DNA of 64,000 bases from the NCBI GenBank assembly GCA_963920765.1, contig OY987249.1, forward strand, positions 9,300,817-9,364,816. The letters run 5' to 3'. Each line of letters starts with the position of its first letter. Within the stretch, counting starts at the first letter, position 1. This DNA comes from Ulota crispa (Eukaryota > Streptophyta > Bryopsida > Orthotrichales > Orthotrichaceae). The position numbers were made by a program, and so were the translations under genes. Below are positions 23,792 to 36,283 of the stretch, one piece after another. The notes beneath the pieces were generated by a model. The model was not told the origin of the DNA, ran no database searches, and worked only from the letters and a program-made list of their open reading frames with translations.

Positions 23792-24106
23792 GACTCCAAA
23801 AAAAGAATATACCGAGGGTCAAAGAACAAGTATGTATCAAACAAATCCTCCGTATCAAACTAAAGTCTTGAGCATTAATTCATTTTCATTTGATGTTTAC
23901 TAACTTTCTATTGCAAAAAATAACTCAAAATTTGATGAGTTGAGAAGATCCTATGTCTTTTACGTGATGAAGGAAAACCGTAGTTTCAATTCATGCCAAA
24001 GATGCAAACATATTTAACCGTAGCAAACTATACCTTCAACATAACAGGTCAATGTCCCAAACAACCAAGGCATTATTGGGAAAACAAAGGACAGTTACTT
24101 GAAGGG

Positions 24107-25022
24107 TTAACCCCTAAAGGACCAAGGAGCGCACTTTGGGCTTTATGAGAACTCAGACAGGCTCTATTGATTTTATAATTTGGAAAGTTTTCATGAAATT
24201 TTTAGGATGGATGCTACTCATCATAATCTACTTGTGAAGGTTTATTTCATGTCATTCCAATATGTAATGCAAAAGTTAGAAGGTTTTTTCAATTTCAATG
24301 TCAAATCCGGTAGCAAAATTATAATCATAATTTTATTTTTTATTTTTATAGAATTGTATAGACTGATACCTACTCAAAAAAATTGAATCACTCAATTTTA
24401 AATAATGAGGTAAGAGTTAAAAGGAGTTTTATTTTGCAAGCAATGTTGGTAGGAAGAGGGTAGAAAAAACAAATAAAGTTATCTTTTACTCTCAATTTTG
24501 AAAATTTTCAAATGAAAAAGAAAAAGAAAGTTACTAATTGTCTGTTAGAGCATTCTCACCATTGGGATTAACAATTTTCCAATTCTTCCAAAACTTATTA
24601 GCATATTAGTTATATCTTTCATTCATCAATACCTTTCACTTTACAATTTTTCCAAAAATGAACCCAAAGTTTTTTTGGTTAAATTTGTTTATGTATGTTT
24701 TCAACCCATTTTCCAACATATTGCCAAAATTGCACAAGAAATACAACATACGTGTTTTTCTCTAAAATTTTTGAAAACAAAACTTCACCTTCTTGGAAGG
24801 ACTAGAAAAGCCTACATTTTGAAGTTTAGGCACATTGATCTTGCAATTGGTGGGGATGTTCATTTTGAAATTTTGGGACAATGTACTTGTGCAAGTCAAC
24901 CAAAGGATCCCATTGTTGGATTTGTTAAAAAATAAGTTTCAATGAAAATTTTGACCTTGCTTTGGGGACTAGTATTTTGAAGCAGTTTTGAGCCTCTAAA
25001 CACGAAAGAATTTTAGGGGTTA
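24107..25022. mobile_element. 916-bp element with TTAACCCCTAAA ends, right arm of inverted pair
   Basis: This is the inverted counterpart of 22023-22938, separated from it by 1168 bp. The arms are almost identical over their full length, so the duplication is recent or the arms are kept alike by gene conversion. The ends are TTAACCCCTAAAGGACC and TTTTAGGGGTTAA. Confidence 0.85.
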
Positions 25023-25103
25023 AAAAGAGAAAAAAATTAGTACACTAATCCACAATTAGAATGAAATAATGAAATAAAATTTTAAAAATGAAGAAAAAAA
25101 GCT

Positions 25104-25777
25104 TTAACCCTTTAAAGACTAGTCAATCCATTTGAGATTGATTTTGCTGCTTTTGGTGAGTTTGAGTCAATTGTGCTTTGAATCTGGTGACAAGGCAAAG
25201 GGAACGATTGTAGGGAATAGTACAATGCAGCAAATGAGCTTTATGGCATGAGAATCTGAGCTGGCATCTACAAATGGCGATGGAAATAGCAGCAAAGGGG
25301 TGGCTGAAAATACGATAATCAATGCATGAAATACAGCCATGAACGCAAAAGAAGTATTGCATGCTTTGATGAGGCAAACCTTGGGGACCCTATCTCCATG
25401 ATAACCGTCATCAAGCCAAAGGAAATGTCACATGTCGCTCTTACAATAAAAAAGATCTCGTTGTACAAAAAATATGCTCCAAAGACGTACATCACATGTA
25501 GGCTCTACAACTTAGCACGAAAAATATGCTCCAAAGACGTACATCACATGTAGGCTCTACAACTTAGCACGTATGGCCTCATAGATGTATTAAAAAATCA
25601 CACATCAAGCTACATTTCTCCCCGAATTCACTACTCCTACAAAAGCACCATGTGCCAAGCCCATCCATACGGTCAGATCTTTGAAACCCTACACCCATTT
25701 TTGGTTATATCCGTTCATAAGTTGTGACCAAAAAAACATTGCCCACCCCAAATCAACCACGGTCCTTAAAGGGTTAA
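25104..25777. mobile_element. Element with TTAACCCTTTAAAG ends
   Basis: The left end TTAACCCTTTAAAGACT and the right end GGTCCTTAAAGGGTTAA are inverted relatives of the TTAACCCCTAAAGGACC ends of the 916-bp elements. It is about 674 bp. Inside, at 25467-25570, a 52-bp segment (AATATGCTCCAAAGACGTAC onward) is repeated twice in tandem. Short frames here are unlike any family I know. Confidence 0.6.
25467..25570 (+). repeat. 52-bp tandem duplication
   Basis: Two almost perfect copies of a segment starting AATATGCTCCAAAGACGTAC lie at about 25471 and 25523. Confidence 0.9.
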
Positions 25778-26150
25778 ATTGGAACAAAGAAAAGAGGTTA
25801 CTGCTTTGGAAGGTTCTAGACTCTGAAGGGAGACTCGTGAACAATGCGCTTTATTGTGGCATGTACCATTCAGGGGGCGGGCGGGGCTTGCTATCTTGCA
25901 CATGTTTGTGTGTCGGAAATCCTAGCTTCTTCACCACGCCAAAAGTAAAAGTGTTCAGATATTTGTCATTTGGAGATTGAAGTTGGGAAATTTTGAATTC
26001 ATATTTGGATTCAAAGACTCTTTATTGGTCTATGCACGAGGAAAGAGAGAAAATTGACTAACTATAAAGATAGAGGCAGATTCTTCTTTTTATACTTTTG
26101 TAAATAATTTGAGTTTTTACACCTTGACCCACAAACACATAAAATTTTCA

Positions 26151-26458
26151 CTACATTGAACATTACATTTGGGTTTCCTTGGCAATTAGGTTGCCTTACC
26201 CAAGTAAGTTACCTCATGACTCATCACTTGGCCACTTGGAGGCACAAGCAACTCACTAAATATTTAGATTTCACATGGTTTATGACTTGGAAGCCATTAG
26301 TTTGTCTTTTTGTTGCTTCACTGTTGTTGATAGGCTATCTAAAAATGGTTTATTGCACTGATTTTTGATGAAAGATAATGCAGCAACAGTAAATATTTAC
26401 ATAGTGTGAAATGTCAAGAAACTAGTGTGGAGCAACCTAAATGCAATATTTAGTGTAG
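26151..26458. mobile_element. MITE family G, copy 3
   Basis: The right end AAATGCAATATTTAGTGTAG and the left CTACATTGAACATTACATTTGG are imperfect inverses. Internal blocks (TTGACATTTCACACTATG in inverse; TCATCACTTGGCCACTTGGA) match copies 1 and 2. It is about 308 bp and non-coding. Confidence 0.7.
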
Positions 26459-26778
26459 TAATGAAATTGCTACTTGCAGGTCCGGGAATGTGACCCCAAA
26501 AGCCTAAATAAAAAGGCATTCAAACCCCACAAACACAATGAAGGTGAACTAACCCCTTCATTGCCCTTTTCTTGGATGAATGGGGCTGGGATATCAGTCA
26601 ACTATTGGTTGTGGGGATAGGGTGAAAAAATTGTGTTTTTTCACATTTAAGAAATTTTGAAGATTTGGAAATTTACCATCACAAAATTTGATTTGAAAAT
26701 TTTGATTTCATATTTGGATTCACAAACCCTACTTTGGTCTAGAACCCAAAAGAAATATATGATTGAACACTACAAAAA

Positions 26779-27213
26779 GGAAATTGATACATGTATCACC
26801 CCTTCTTGACTATTCTACCACACCCTACTATGTATGGTCAAAATTTATAATATTTAAAATAGGTGTGGACCACAAGAAAAATTCTCTAATTTGAAAATAC
26901 AACTCGGCATAAAGGTTACAACTTTAATTTTGTTTTTTTAGCTTCAAATGCTACTCATAGTATCAATTAAAAAATCTAATTATTTTTAGTTTAATTCTTA
27001 TTCTTTTTAATTGATACTATAAGCGGGGATTACAAGCTGAAAAATAAAAGTAAAATTGTATCTTCTATGTCACGTTGTATTTTCAAATTAACAATGTTTT
27101 TTCCTATTTTTCTTGTGGTCCACACTTATTTTAATATTGTAAATATTGACCATGCATGTATAATAAGGTGTGGTAGAATAGTCAAGAAGGGGTGGTACAT
27201 GTATCAATTCCCC
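26779..27213. mobile_element. Palindromic MITE family E
   Basis: The left GGAAATTGATACATGTATCA and the right TGTATCAATTCCC are inverse, with arms of about 200 bp that meet near 26980. The 8-bp direct repeat TACAAAAA flanks it (26771-26778 and 27214-27221). It is 435 bp with no coding capacity. Confidence 0.88.
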
Positions 27214-27579
27214 TACAAAAATAGGGGACAAATTATTACTTTTATTCACACCTAAAAATTATAGAATTTACCATCCTTGCAAAAAAAGTGGATGTGCAAT
27301 AAATAGAGCCCTGGGATCCCATTCATCTAGGCTAGGGTCTAGTCACTCCGACCACAAACACATATGTCCATGGCCGGGGTGAAATGCATGGTGCAATGGC
27401 CTCCTAATAGTGGGTGTCAAACCCCCTATTTTTTCACCTCATAACTTTTGATGATTTTGTCCATAACTATATCATCTTTTGCAGTATTCATGTGTGATAA
27501 CTCAAACAAGTTATGGCCCATTTTATAAAAGTTTTCAAGTGATCTTGTAACTCTCTTCTAGCAAGCTAACCAATGGTTA

Positions 27580-28135
27580 TGTGATATTAAACAGGTGAGG
27601 ATGTGATATTAAAGAGGAGAGGATGTGATATTAAAGAGGTGAGAATGTGATATTAAGAAGGTGAGAATGTGATATTAAAGAAGGAGAATTTGATATTAAA
27701 GAGGTGATGATGTGATATTAAAGAGGTGTTATACATGTGAGAATGTGATATTAAAGAGGGAGAATATGATATTAAAAAGGTGATAATGTGATAATAAAGA
27801 GGTGAAAATTTGATATTAAAATGGTGAGAATGTGATATTAAAGAGGTCAAGATGTGATATTACAAAGGTCATTATGATTGTATCCATATTATCACATAGA
27901 GTGGAGATGTGATATTATAGAAGGTAGTATGTGATGTTGTAGAGGTAATTGTGATTTTAGTAGTATGATGTTGCTACTAATCATACTACTAAAATTATAA
28001 TTACCTCTCTAATATCACATCCTCACCTCTTTATATCACATTCTCACCTTCTTAATATCACAATTTCCCTCTTTAATATCACATTCTCCCTCTTTAATAT
28101 CATGTATCCACTCTTTGTGATATTATCACAGATAC
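27580..28135. repeat. AT-rich minisatellite with an inverted half
   Basis: From about 27580 to 27880 a unit of 20-24 bp (close to GAGGTGAGAATGTGATATTAAA) is repeated roughly 13 times. From about 27985 to 28135 the same unit appears inverted (CTCTTTAATATCACATTCTC). The two halves could fold into a long imperfect hairpin. Frames reading through it (SFNIKFSP-like) are repeat artefacts. Confidence 0.88.
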
Positions 28136-28434
28136 AGTTTGAGTACTTATTGAAATTTTTAATTTTCATTTGACTTAACATATAAAAATACTAATAGAAT
28201 GCTAATGGTGAATGCGCAAAGTAGCTAGTGCCAACCGCTAGTTTTAATGAATTTTTTTTGAAATTTTCCTTAACCATTCACTTCATTGCGCATCTAGTGA
28301 AAAGGGAAAGGAGTTATGTGGGGAAAGCAACCATAGTTATCAAGTGGTTTGTGAAGCTTTGTAAGGGTGATAACTTCTAGGATTGCTTTGTGAGCAACCA
28401 CCCATAAGTTTGAGTGAATTTCAAGATAAAGTTA

Positions 28435-28853
28435 GGGAATTTATATGTGCACACCGGGGGATTGATATTTGCACACCCCCCCTAGGGGTAAATCTTATAT
28501 TTCTACCATTAAAAAGCTGAATTTGAGAATTTTGAATTCAGATTTGGACTTAGAGACCATGATTTAGCCTAGAACCACAAAAAAGTTGCACTTGAACATC
28601 TCCCAATGAAAAAAATTATCTTTTTTACAAACAAAAGTGAAAGTAACACTTTTTCCCCTAACTAACCTTTTTCATTGGGTGATGTTCAATTGCAATTTTT
28701 TTATGGTTCTAGACTAAATCATGGTCTCTAAGTCCAAATCTGAATTCAAAGTTCTCAAATTTACTTTTTGATGGTAGAAATCTAAGATTTACCCTTACAG
28801 GGTGTGCAAATATCCCGATGTGCAAATATCCCGATGTGCAAATATCAATTCCC
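28435..28853. mobile_element. Palindromic MITE family B, copy 2
   Basis: The left end GGGAATTTATATGTGCACACC and the right end ATATCAATTCCC are family B. ATAAAGTT occurs on both sides (before 28435 and at 28855) and may be the target duplication if the TIR is taken as AGGGAATT. A 16-bp CCCGATGTGCAAATAT unit is duplicated near the right end. Confidence 0.85.
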
Positions 28854-30167
28854 TATAAAGTTATCCAAAAATCAAAGGTTTGACACCCCTATTGCCCCGG
28901 CCTACATGAATGTGATCGGAGACTTTGTTTACTACACATTCATTTTCTTTGGCTAGTGATCCACGTTTTTACAAACAAACGTAAATGTAATAATTTAATC
29001 CCCAGTTTGGCATTGTTCAATTGTATCCTCTTTTACGTTTGTAGACTAAATTAGGGTCTCTAAATCCAAATATGAATTCTCATTTCTCAAATTCAGTCTC
29101 CTAATGGTAACTTTCCAAACTCTCAGAATTGACCGTTGCACACTGTTACGACAACCTGAGGCAATATTTAGTACAGAAGATGGTTATACTGAATTTCAGG
29201 CCTTGCTTTTTCAATCCTAGAATCTTAATACTAAAAATAAGTATTCTCAGTGTGCATCAATTGGATATTGCATTCGCCTCCGTTATACATTCCTGTGATC
29301 TTCACCTTGACAATTTATTCATGTAGCTTCCAAAATTTACACAAACACTTGCACTTGCTCGATAAACATCTGTCAGTGTGCAATAATTGTTCCACGTATT
29401 CCTTGTTTTCTACTGCAAGCTCATGGTACGAAAGCTAATCGCAAAGATTTGAAATATGGTTAAAAAATTACAGCAAAATAACTTTCACTGCACATTCACA
29501 GAACAGGCAAAGTAGGCCACTCAATTTCAGTACAAGACCAGAATGTGGCGAGTTGTACAAAATAGTAGAGTACCGTGATTCATTTCTCATAATCGACATC
29601 AACAAAAGATTGAACGTAGATACCCACTCCACACAACACCTTTCCTATCAGGACGCTTTTCCAATGACCCAAATCAGCACTTTTTCCATAAGATAATCCA
29701 CCACTTAGTTCTAAAACTAACTACAAAACTGTAGGATGAGAAAATTAAGTAACGTGACGCGCTATCATCTACTACTCACAAGTACTTCGCTTGATCATTT
29801 GCTACAAAACCACACTAAATTTGCAGACTGTCGCAACACCTGTAAATACGAGGCACTAATCAACCCTTCGCTAGCTTCAAGTTCATTCTGATCAGCCTTT
29901 GATCACTCCCAAAATGAGCCCTAAGTATTAGCTTTCTACCTCTACGCTCTTGCTAAACCCTCATCCGTGATTGCAAAGTCAGAAACTGGTGCATATTGTG
30001 TACCTCTCTCTTGGACCATCAATCAAGTCTAGTTTGGGTACAAGACAAAATCTGACCTCGCCAAGATGGCAGTTCTTTGACTGGCAAGTTACTTCCGATG
30101 CCAGATCATTGCAAACCTTCCTGATGAATTTTCTTGTAGTGATCCATTTCTCATCAGACTTGATATA
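28854..30167. other. Gene-free region downstream of DRG
   Basis: AT-rich sequence in which I see no gene. A segment at about 28975-29110 (TTCAATTGTATCCTC, AAATCCAAATATGAATTC) resembles the interior of family B elements. The part from about 29900 on is probably the DRG 3' untranslated region and flank. Confidence 0.45.
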
Positions 30168-33100
30168 CTACACCTTCTTGATAATCTGGACAACATCCTC
30201 ATCTTCTAGTGTATGCTCCTGTCGTTACAAAAATACATATCAGCAAAAATTCATTTTCGCCTCCTTTACGTCATACAAGAGCTTTCTCAGATATTAAACG
30301 AACGGGTAACGATCAAGAGGAGTGCACTAAGGATTCCAAAATTCCCAAAGTTGGTTTTCATATGGCTGTGAATTGATACCTAATTTCTATTGTGTCACAT
30401 TATAAAATCCAAAAGCAACATGGGTTTGATCAACTGGGCAGAACTCGAGGTGTTTCAAAAGGGAGATACTGAAAAAAATTGAACATCAAAAGGCTTACCT
30501 TTCCCACTCTCTGTGGCTTGTGTTTTGCACTTGATCCCCAAACCAAAGCACTGTCATCCACGAGTGTCCACGTGTCAAGGTACGAACATGGACAAGTAAT
30601 CTTACGTCAAACAATAAGGCGGTGCAAGAAAGCAATGAACGTGAAGGACGAGATGTATATAAGGGTTTAAAAGATAGAAACTTACAACTTGAATTGCTTC
30701 ACCATGTCCTTGTGAATGCGCTCGCAGAAATCCTCAACTGTACAGGTGTTTGCTGACAAGATGACAGGATCTTCATAATCAGGGCTGTTGCCTTTCGGTT
30801 TTGTGTACACTCGAATAAGGTTCAGGTACTCCCAAATTTTATCTAAAAGCCCATCCAGGTTCCACTCAAGATGAGCGCTGCAACAAACATACAAAAACAT
30901 GAGACTCAATGCAACATCTTCACCTATGAAGCTGTCAAATTCAGCACAGACAGCATCATAACTTCATTATATCACGAGTTTCTACATCAATGACGATGCA
31001 CAATTTACGAAATTCTCAAGAAAATTGGAAAAAAACAGATCAAACCAGAGGCTCTTGGATAGAATTCCTTAAAATACCTAACAGGACAGTAGTGGGGTAA
31101 TCTGTCGAGCACTTCAAGCTCTTCAACTGTGATTTGATCGATTTTGTTGACGACATAAACGCAAGGCATATAGATACGATTTCCCTCTATCACGTCAATC
31201 AAGTCATCTGCAGTGGCGTCAAAACGGAGGGATATATCTGCGTTGTGGATCTTATATTCTCCACAAATGGCCTTGACAGTTTCCAGATCCAAGTGAGTGC
31301 TGGCAACTGTTGATGTGAAACTGATTCCACCTTTGTCTTTCCTTTTAAAACCCAAATTCGGTGGTCCCTTGTTTAATCTGCAGAAAAGATCCAAACGTAA
31401 GCCTCCCTTGCATGTTTCCACCAAATAACGTTTCTCTGCTATGAGCAAAAGGGCAGTAGATTGAACCCAAGATATCCTCAGATTCTTCAATTATAGCATT
31501 GGAATACCAGAGACAAAAACAACATGACACGGGAAAGGAAGAAACCTGATACCAAAGCCCTCCAGCTCTTTCTCAATCAGCCGTTTGTGCGTAATAGGTT
31601 TAATAGCATCCAGAACAATCAGTATACAGTTACACGTCCGAGCAGTACTGATAACCTGCAAAAACAACCGCGTATTCATGTCCAGAATGTAATTTGAAAA
31701 AAGACAATCTCTTGTTGTACGCCATCCAGAACTTAGAGAAGCCAACAAAGTTCAGAATGTTACCTGCCGACCTCGACCCTTTCCATCTTTGGCACCTTCA
31801 ATAATTCCAGGAAGGTCCAGAAGCTGTGAACAGAATTCCAACCATAATGTTCAGTGCATACTCTCAGAAGACGGTCATCTAGCTTTATAGGATATACAAA
31901 CAAGAAAACACCCCAGCAAGCATATGCCAATAACAGCTTCGTACGCTATCTCAGCTGTCTCACAATCGATTAACAGAACAAGGCATAGCAAGCTCCACAT
32001 GGAAATTAGTCGCAACTCCCTCCACGGAAGCCTAACCTGGATTTTGGACCCTCGGTATTTGATAACACCTGGAACGCATGTCAATGTCGTAAACTCGTAG
32101 GAAGCCACCTGCATCAACCACGTTGGAATTCAGAAACTACTCACACTCTAGTCCAATAAATAGTCAAACAAAAAAGGAAAAACCTTGATTTGTAAGAAAG
32201 CAAAGGATACTAAAACCGTTCGAAACTTTATCCCGTAGACGATACCAATCCCTGTTACCAACAACAGCTCATCAAGTCCTACACTTAGTAGGACTTATTA
32301 GCAAGTGGTGGAAGCATGACTGGACTAAATATCCGAGATTACTAATCTATGAATATAAATGGGATTGTCAACGGTCATTTATAGAGATCTACATCCACAT
32401 TTGGAGATTCCATACGAATTTCACACAGTGGTAATTTTATGATCTCAATAGATTTGGCTCTTGTATCCAATGATTCCTTCACAGCTTCATATGGTGCATG
32501 ACACTTATAACCAACAACTCCCAATTCAAGTGGTTGGCCTAAGGCTTTGTCAAAAAAAAAAGTTATCAAAAATTTGAGTCCATCAAGATGAAGCTTAGGA
32601 TTTGTCCCGCTTGGTGGTGGAATTACTTTTGAGCTAATGGGTATATGTGTTGTGCTTTAGTATTTTTTGTTTGGCCAATAGTTGTTGGTTATAAGTGTCA
32701 TGCACTATGCATACTCCTAAAAGCATACACATGCTTAGAGTGACAGATGTGTATCTTTTACCGTAGCTGTTTCATCTAAACGATTCCTCTTCAATCATTA
32801 AGAGAAGTCGTAGTTACGCACCCGCCACTCTGTTATTCTCTATGAAGTCGTAACCTCTAAAATCCTTCGATTATCAGGCCATTGAACACCATTCGACTCC
32901 TCGATTAACTGTGATGTGATGACACAAATTCACAACGCATTAATAGCAAAAGACCGTCACAAATTTAAGGATAGATAGCGGACCTCAGAAAAGGTTCCTG
33001 TAAGCTTGTTAAGAAGCGTAGACTTGCCAACAGAGGGAAAACCAACAAGGCCAACTCGCGAATCACCACTTTTAGTGACGTCAAAACCGTCACCTGCTCC

Positions 33101-33926
33101 TCCACCTTTGGACGGGGGAGCCAAAATCTCTCGTCGCAACTTGGCCAATTTCGCCTATAAATACAAAACTGCAAACTTCAGAAACCCTAAGTACACAAAT
33201 ACTCAATTTACTTCACTACAATCAAACAATCTCAAAGATACACCAAGATGGACACACATACGAAACTCCAGACCAGCAAGAACCTCAATTTTCCTCTGAC
33301 CTTGAGAAGACCTAAGTGATGCGCAGTTGCTTTATTCTTTTGAGTCCTTGCCATCTGCATCCAGTAAGAGAGCAAAAAATCAGCAACAATCGTCATTCCT
33401 CTCGTACATCAAACTTTAAAAACTAATGCTCTGACCTAACCCTAAAACTCCGCATTCATAACTTATCGCAGACCTTCCAAAAAACTACAACTACACCACT
33501 CCTTTCGATTCTCTCAAATAAATGTCACTTGCAGATTATTCACCGTCGCTTGAACGACAACGAAAACTCAAGCTAAAAAAAAAACTTCTAGAGAAACCCT
33601 AATTCACGAATGGGGAAGCCGGCGATGCATTAGCACCAAAATGTTGCTGGATCCAATTTAAATAAAAGTTCAACAATCACCTAACGAAGAACAATCGTTC
33701 AGCCTAACCAGGCATCTCCATCATCATGCTCGGCATTTCCATAAACAAAAATCACACTTTTCGTATTAAAATCACACTTCTCCTGTTAAAATCATGCAAT
33801 CTCTTTCTTAAAAAAAAGAAGAAGAAAGACAAGGCTTGGATTTCAAGTGATTTTTAAAGAGAGACCCGTTGGTTCACAACATACCTCGTCTTCGATATCC
33901 TTGATTTTCATCATGACGGTCGCCAT
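30168..33926 (-). CDS. DRG: Developmentally regulated GTP-binding protein (DRG family GTPase)
   Basis: DRG proteins are conserved cytosolic GTPases that associate with ribosomes and, in other eukaryotes, with a DFRP partner in translation. Ten minus-strand exons are 33885-33926, 33301-33354, 32984-33154, 32037-32108, 31764-31823, 31546-31655, 31078-31377, 30686-30877, 30499-30550 and 30168-30218 (TAG). Junctions are GT-AG and in frame, giving 367 residues, the family's usual length. Features: N-terminal helix [15 protein letters not shown]1 GFPSVGKST (70-78), G3 DLPG (116-119), G4 NKID (247-250), then a C-terminal TGS domain ending in IIKKV. The sequence matches plant DRG proteins almost throughout. 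ATG 33926 has a strong ACCATGG context. Intron 3 is longest and contains a hairpin repeat. The gene looks intact and functional; which plant DRG paralogue it is was not determined. Confidence 0.96.
32495..32703. repeat. Hairpin repeat in DRG intron 3
   Basis: TGCATGACACTTATAACCAA at 32495 recurs in inverse at 32683-32703 (TTGGTTATAAGTGTCATGCA), with further pairing inward (GGTTGGCC / GGCCAA). The structure looks like a small decayed palindromic element. No target duplication was found. Confidence 0.6.
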
Positions 33927-34299
33927 GGTGACGGTCTAACTGGAAGTAACAAGCAGCAGCTATAAAACGGTTTCAAAAAGAGGGGCAATGTAATCCTTGA
34001 GCTTCAGTGAGGTGAGGAGCAGTTGGAAAGAGAGAGAGGGAGACGAGAGAAGAGCAGAGAGCGCTGGCGGCAGAGCTTCGGCACTCGCAAAGCACCGCAA
34101 ACGAGGAAAAAGGGAATTCGAGAATGGAGAGCAATAAAAGAAGAACAGGGTTCTCTGCAAGCTTCAGCTGATCGTCGACGAACGAAAGTGTTTCCGACGG
34201 AGAGTTTAAATCGATGGACGAGGACAGTTTTTCGTCAGTTTCACCCCGCTCGTTGACGACGAAAACGTCCTCCTGCTCTGAAAAAAGATTCTGTGATTC

Positions 34300-34597
34300 A
34301 GAAAAAAGTCGTTTTTCATCTGATTTGTTTCAAGAAATGATCATAAACACATGGTCCATTAAGACAAAAATCATCTCTTGAGATGCATTCATCTTGTTTC
34401 GTAACCCAAATTGTGATAAGATTCAGAAATATGGTGTTAACTCCCAAGCTACCCTTCTTGCAATTTTCATGAGGGCATCATGCAATGTTGAGTTTTTCAA
34501 ATTTTTGAAGCAGTAATACTGGTGCCCATGTGCAAAACATTGTAAAGTGCTACAAGTAGGGCAAGCCACAGTGATCCATCCATCCTTTAAGGGTTAA
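34300..34597 (+). mobile_element. TTAACCCTTAAAGG-ended element, copy 1 (5' end unclear)
   Basis: It shares long blocks with the next copy: GATCATAAACACATG, CCAAATTGTGATAAGATT, ATGGTGTTAACTCCCAAGC and AATTTTCATGAGGGCATCATG. The right end is CCTTTAAGGGTTAA. The left boundary was not resolved. Confidence 0.6.
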
Positions 34598-34934
34598 AAA
34601 ACGCTTTGTGGGCAAAGTTTTTTCGTTTGATTTTTTTTCAGAAGTGATCATAAACGCATGCACCACATGGTGCATGTAACTTAGAAGGCAAAAAATCACC
34701 TCATTAATTGCATTCATAATTTTAGGTAACTCAAATTGTGAGAAGATTTAGAGACATGGTGTTAGGTCCCAAACTGCCCTTAATGTAATTTTCATGAGGC
34801 CATCATGTATTACTGATTTTTGTAACTTTTAAAAATAATAATTTAATATGTGGGCACCATTGTAAAGATTACTGTTCACAATGAACAATGTTTAGTGGCA
34901 AGCATGGTGACCACCTCCAACGTTGAGGGGTTAA
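34594..34934 (+). mobile_element. TTAACCCCT-ended element, copy 2
   Basis: It lies head-to-tail with copy 1 and shares its internal blocks. It begins TTAAAAAACGC and ends GTTGAGGGGTTAA. It is about 341 bp and non-coding. Confidence 0.65.
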
Positions 34935-35170
34935 CCTTGAAAGGCCCTCTACAATTAGTACAAAAAGAGGTGTAATTCTTGTATTTGGAATGCATCCAGA
35001 CCTTAACTATATTTTAGATCAATAAAGAATTTGGAATATAAGATTGATGTGGCTCTAGTGAGCTATTTGGGATCCCAAATCAAAACATCATGTTGATAGC
35101 AAATGCCAAATATACAACAATGTATCTATTATGCCCATGGGATGTTTAAGGTTTAACACCCTATCTCATT

Positions 35171-35450
35171 TATACCAAATAGCTCATTAGGTTGCCAACA
35201 CTATCTACACTGCATTCACATTTTATTGATTATTAGTTATCATTACTACAATTATCATAACTTTTATATCAAATTTTCAACAACAAACAATTGTAAAAAA
35301 TTCCTTGTTTACATTTTAATATGGCAAACCTCTATGTATCTTCCACATGCAAAAAAGCAATTCATTTTACATCCACTTAACTTCATTAGAGAGGAGGCAA
35401 TCTAAATTGAAAAGCAACCTAACAAGAGTATTTGGAGTACACTAATAATG
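35171..35450. mobile_element. MITE family G-like, copy 4
   Basis: The left TATACCAAATAGCTCATTAGG and the inverted right end (TACTCCAAATACTCTTGTTAGG) match the ACCAAATA/GGTTGC ends of family G. It is about 280 bp and more diverged than the other copies. The family H element follows directly. Confidence 0.5.
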
Positions 35451-35859
35451 GTATTTAGTGTTATGTTACCAATAGTGTTACCGGCACTTTTACTTCACTC
35501 ACTCTAAATCTCAACTAGTTTGCATTTAGAGTTGCCTTCATTATGTGCACATCACCCTCCTCTTCTTGTCCTAAATCCTTTGTAGACTAGGATGTTGGTT
35601 ATAAAAAATGGGAATTTGTGTTAGTTGTTTAAACATTAACTCATAAATTTAATTTATAATTTTTTTTGTAATAAAAATGAACCAATTTCTAACTCTAAAT
35701 GTAAACTTGTAAAAAAATTATTTTCCCAAAAATTACTATAGTTGACAAATAGTGTATACGTTGACATGTATTTAGTGTTGGTAACATTAAGAGGATTGTT
35801 GGCATTTAGTGTGGGGATCGTAAGTAGTGTTGCCAACACTAAATACCATTATTAGTGTA
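35448..35859. mobile_element. MITE family H (TACACTAATAATGG ends)
   Basis: The left TACACTAATAATGGTATTTA and the right TAAATACCATTATTAGTGTA are perfect inverses, at least 23 bp with the next bases. It is 412 bp. The right portion recurs alone at 42595-42754. The ends contain CACTA/TAGTG, but no 3-bp duplication was found, so the superfamily stays open. Confidence 0.85.
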
Positions 35860-35897
35860 GTGGTCATGAAGGTGATTTTCAAAATCAATTCAAGTTG

Positions 35898-36283
35898 TTA
35901 ACCCTTAAACGTCTATTGAGTGGCCATGGCCTACCCACAATGTAGCTTCAACAGTGTTCGTATTGTAACTTCAATAGTGTTTTGATTGATGGGCACCAGT
36001 AGTATTGCTTCTAAAAATTTCAAAAGTCAATAGTGCATGCCGACCTCATGAAAATTGCAATAAGGGCAGCTTACGACTTAACACCATGATTTTGAATTTT
36101 CTCACAATTTGGGTTACCTAAAAATATGAGCATATTTGACAAGATCGTTTTTTGCCTTCCATGATGGATCATGTGTTTACGGTCACTTTGGAAAAAATAC
36201 AGATAAAAACATTTTTTTTTGTTGTACATAATGTTTTCAAGGTTAGAGGACAATTATCGTCTTCATGGACGTTTAGGGGTTAA
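35898..36283 (-). mobile_element. TTAACCCTTAAACG-ended element, copy 3 (inverted)
   Basis: The ends TTAACCCTTAAACGTC and GACGTTTAGGGGTTAA are near-perfect inverses. The interior is the reverse complement of the copies at 34.3-34.9 kb (for example CCTCATGAAAATTGCAATAA). It is 386 bp and non-coding. Confidence 0.75.

Noticed and set aside
27653-27850. Frame of 65 codons rich in Phe, Ile and Ser
   Set aside because: It is a translation of the 20-24-bp minisatellite and has no ATG-led conserved protein.
27580-27880. Possible CRISPR-like array
   Set aside because: Repeats are adjacent with no unique spacers and the genome is a plant nuclear genome.
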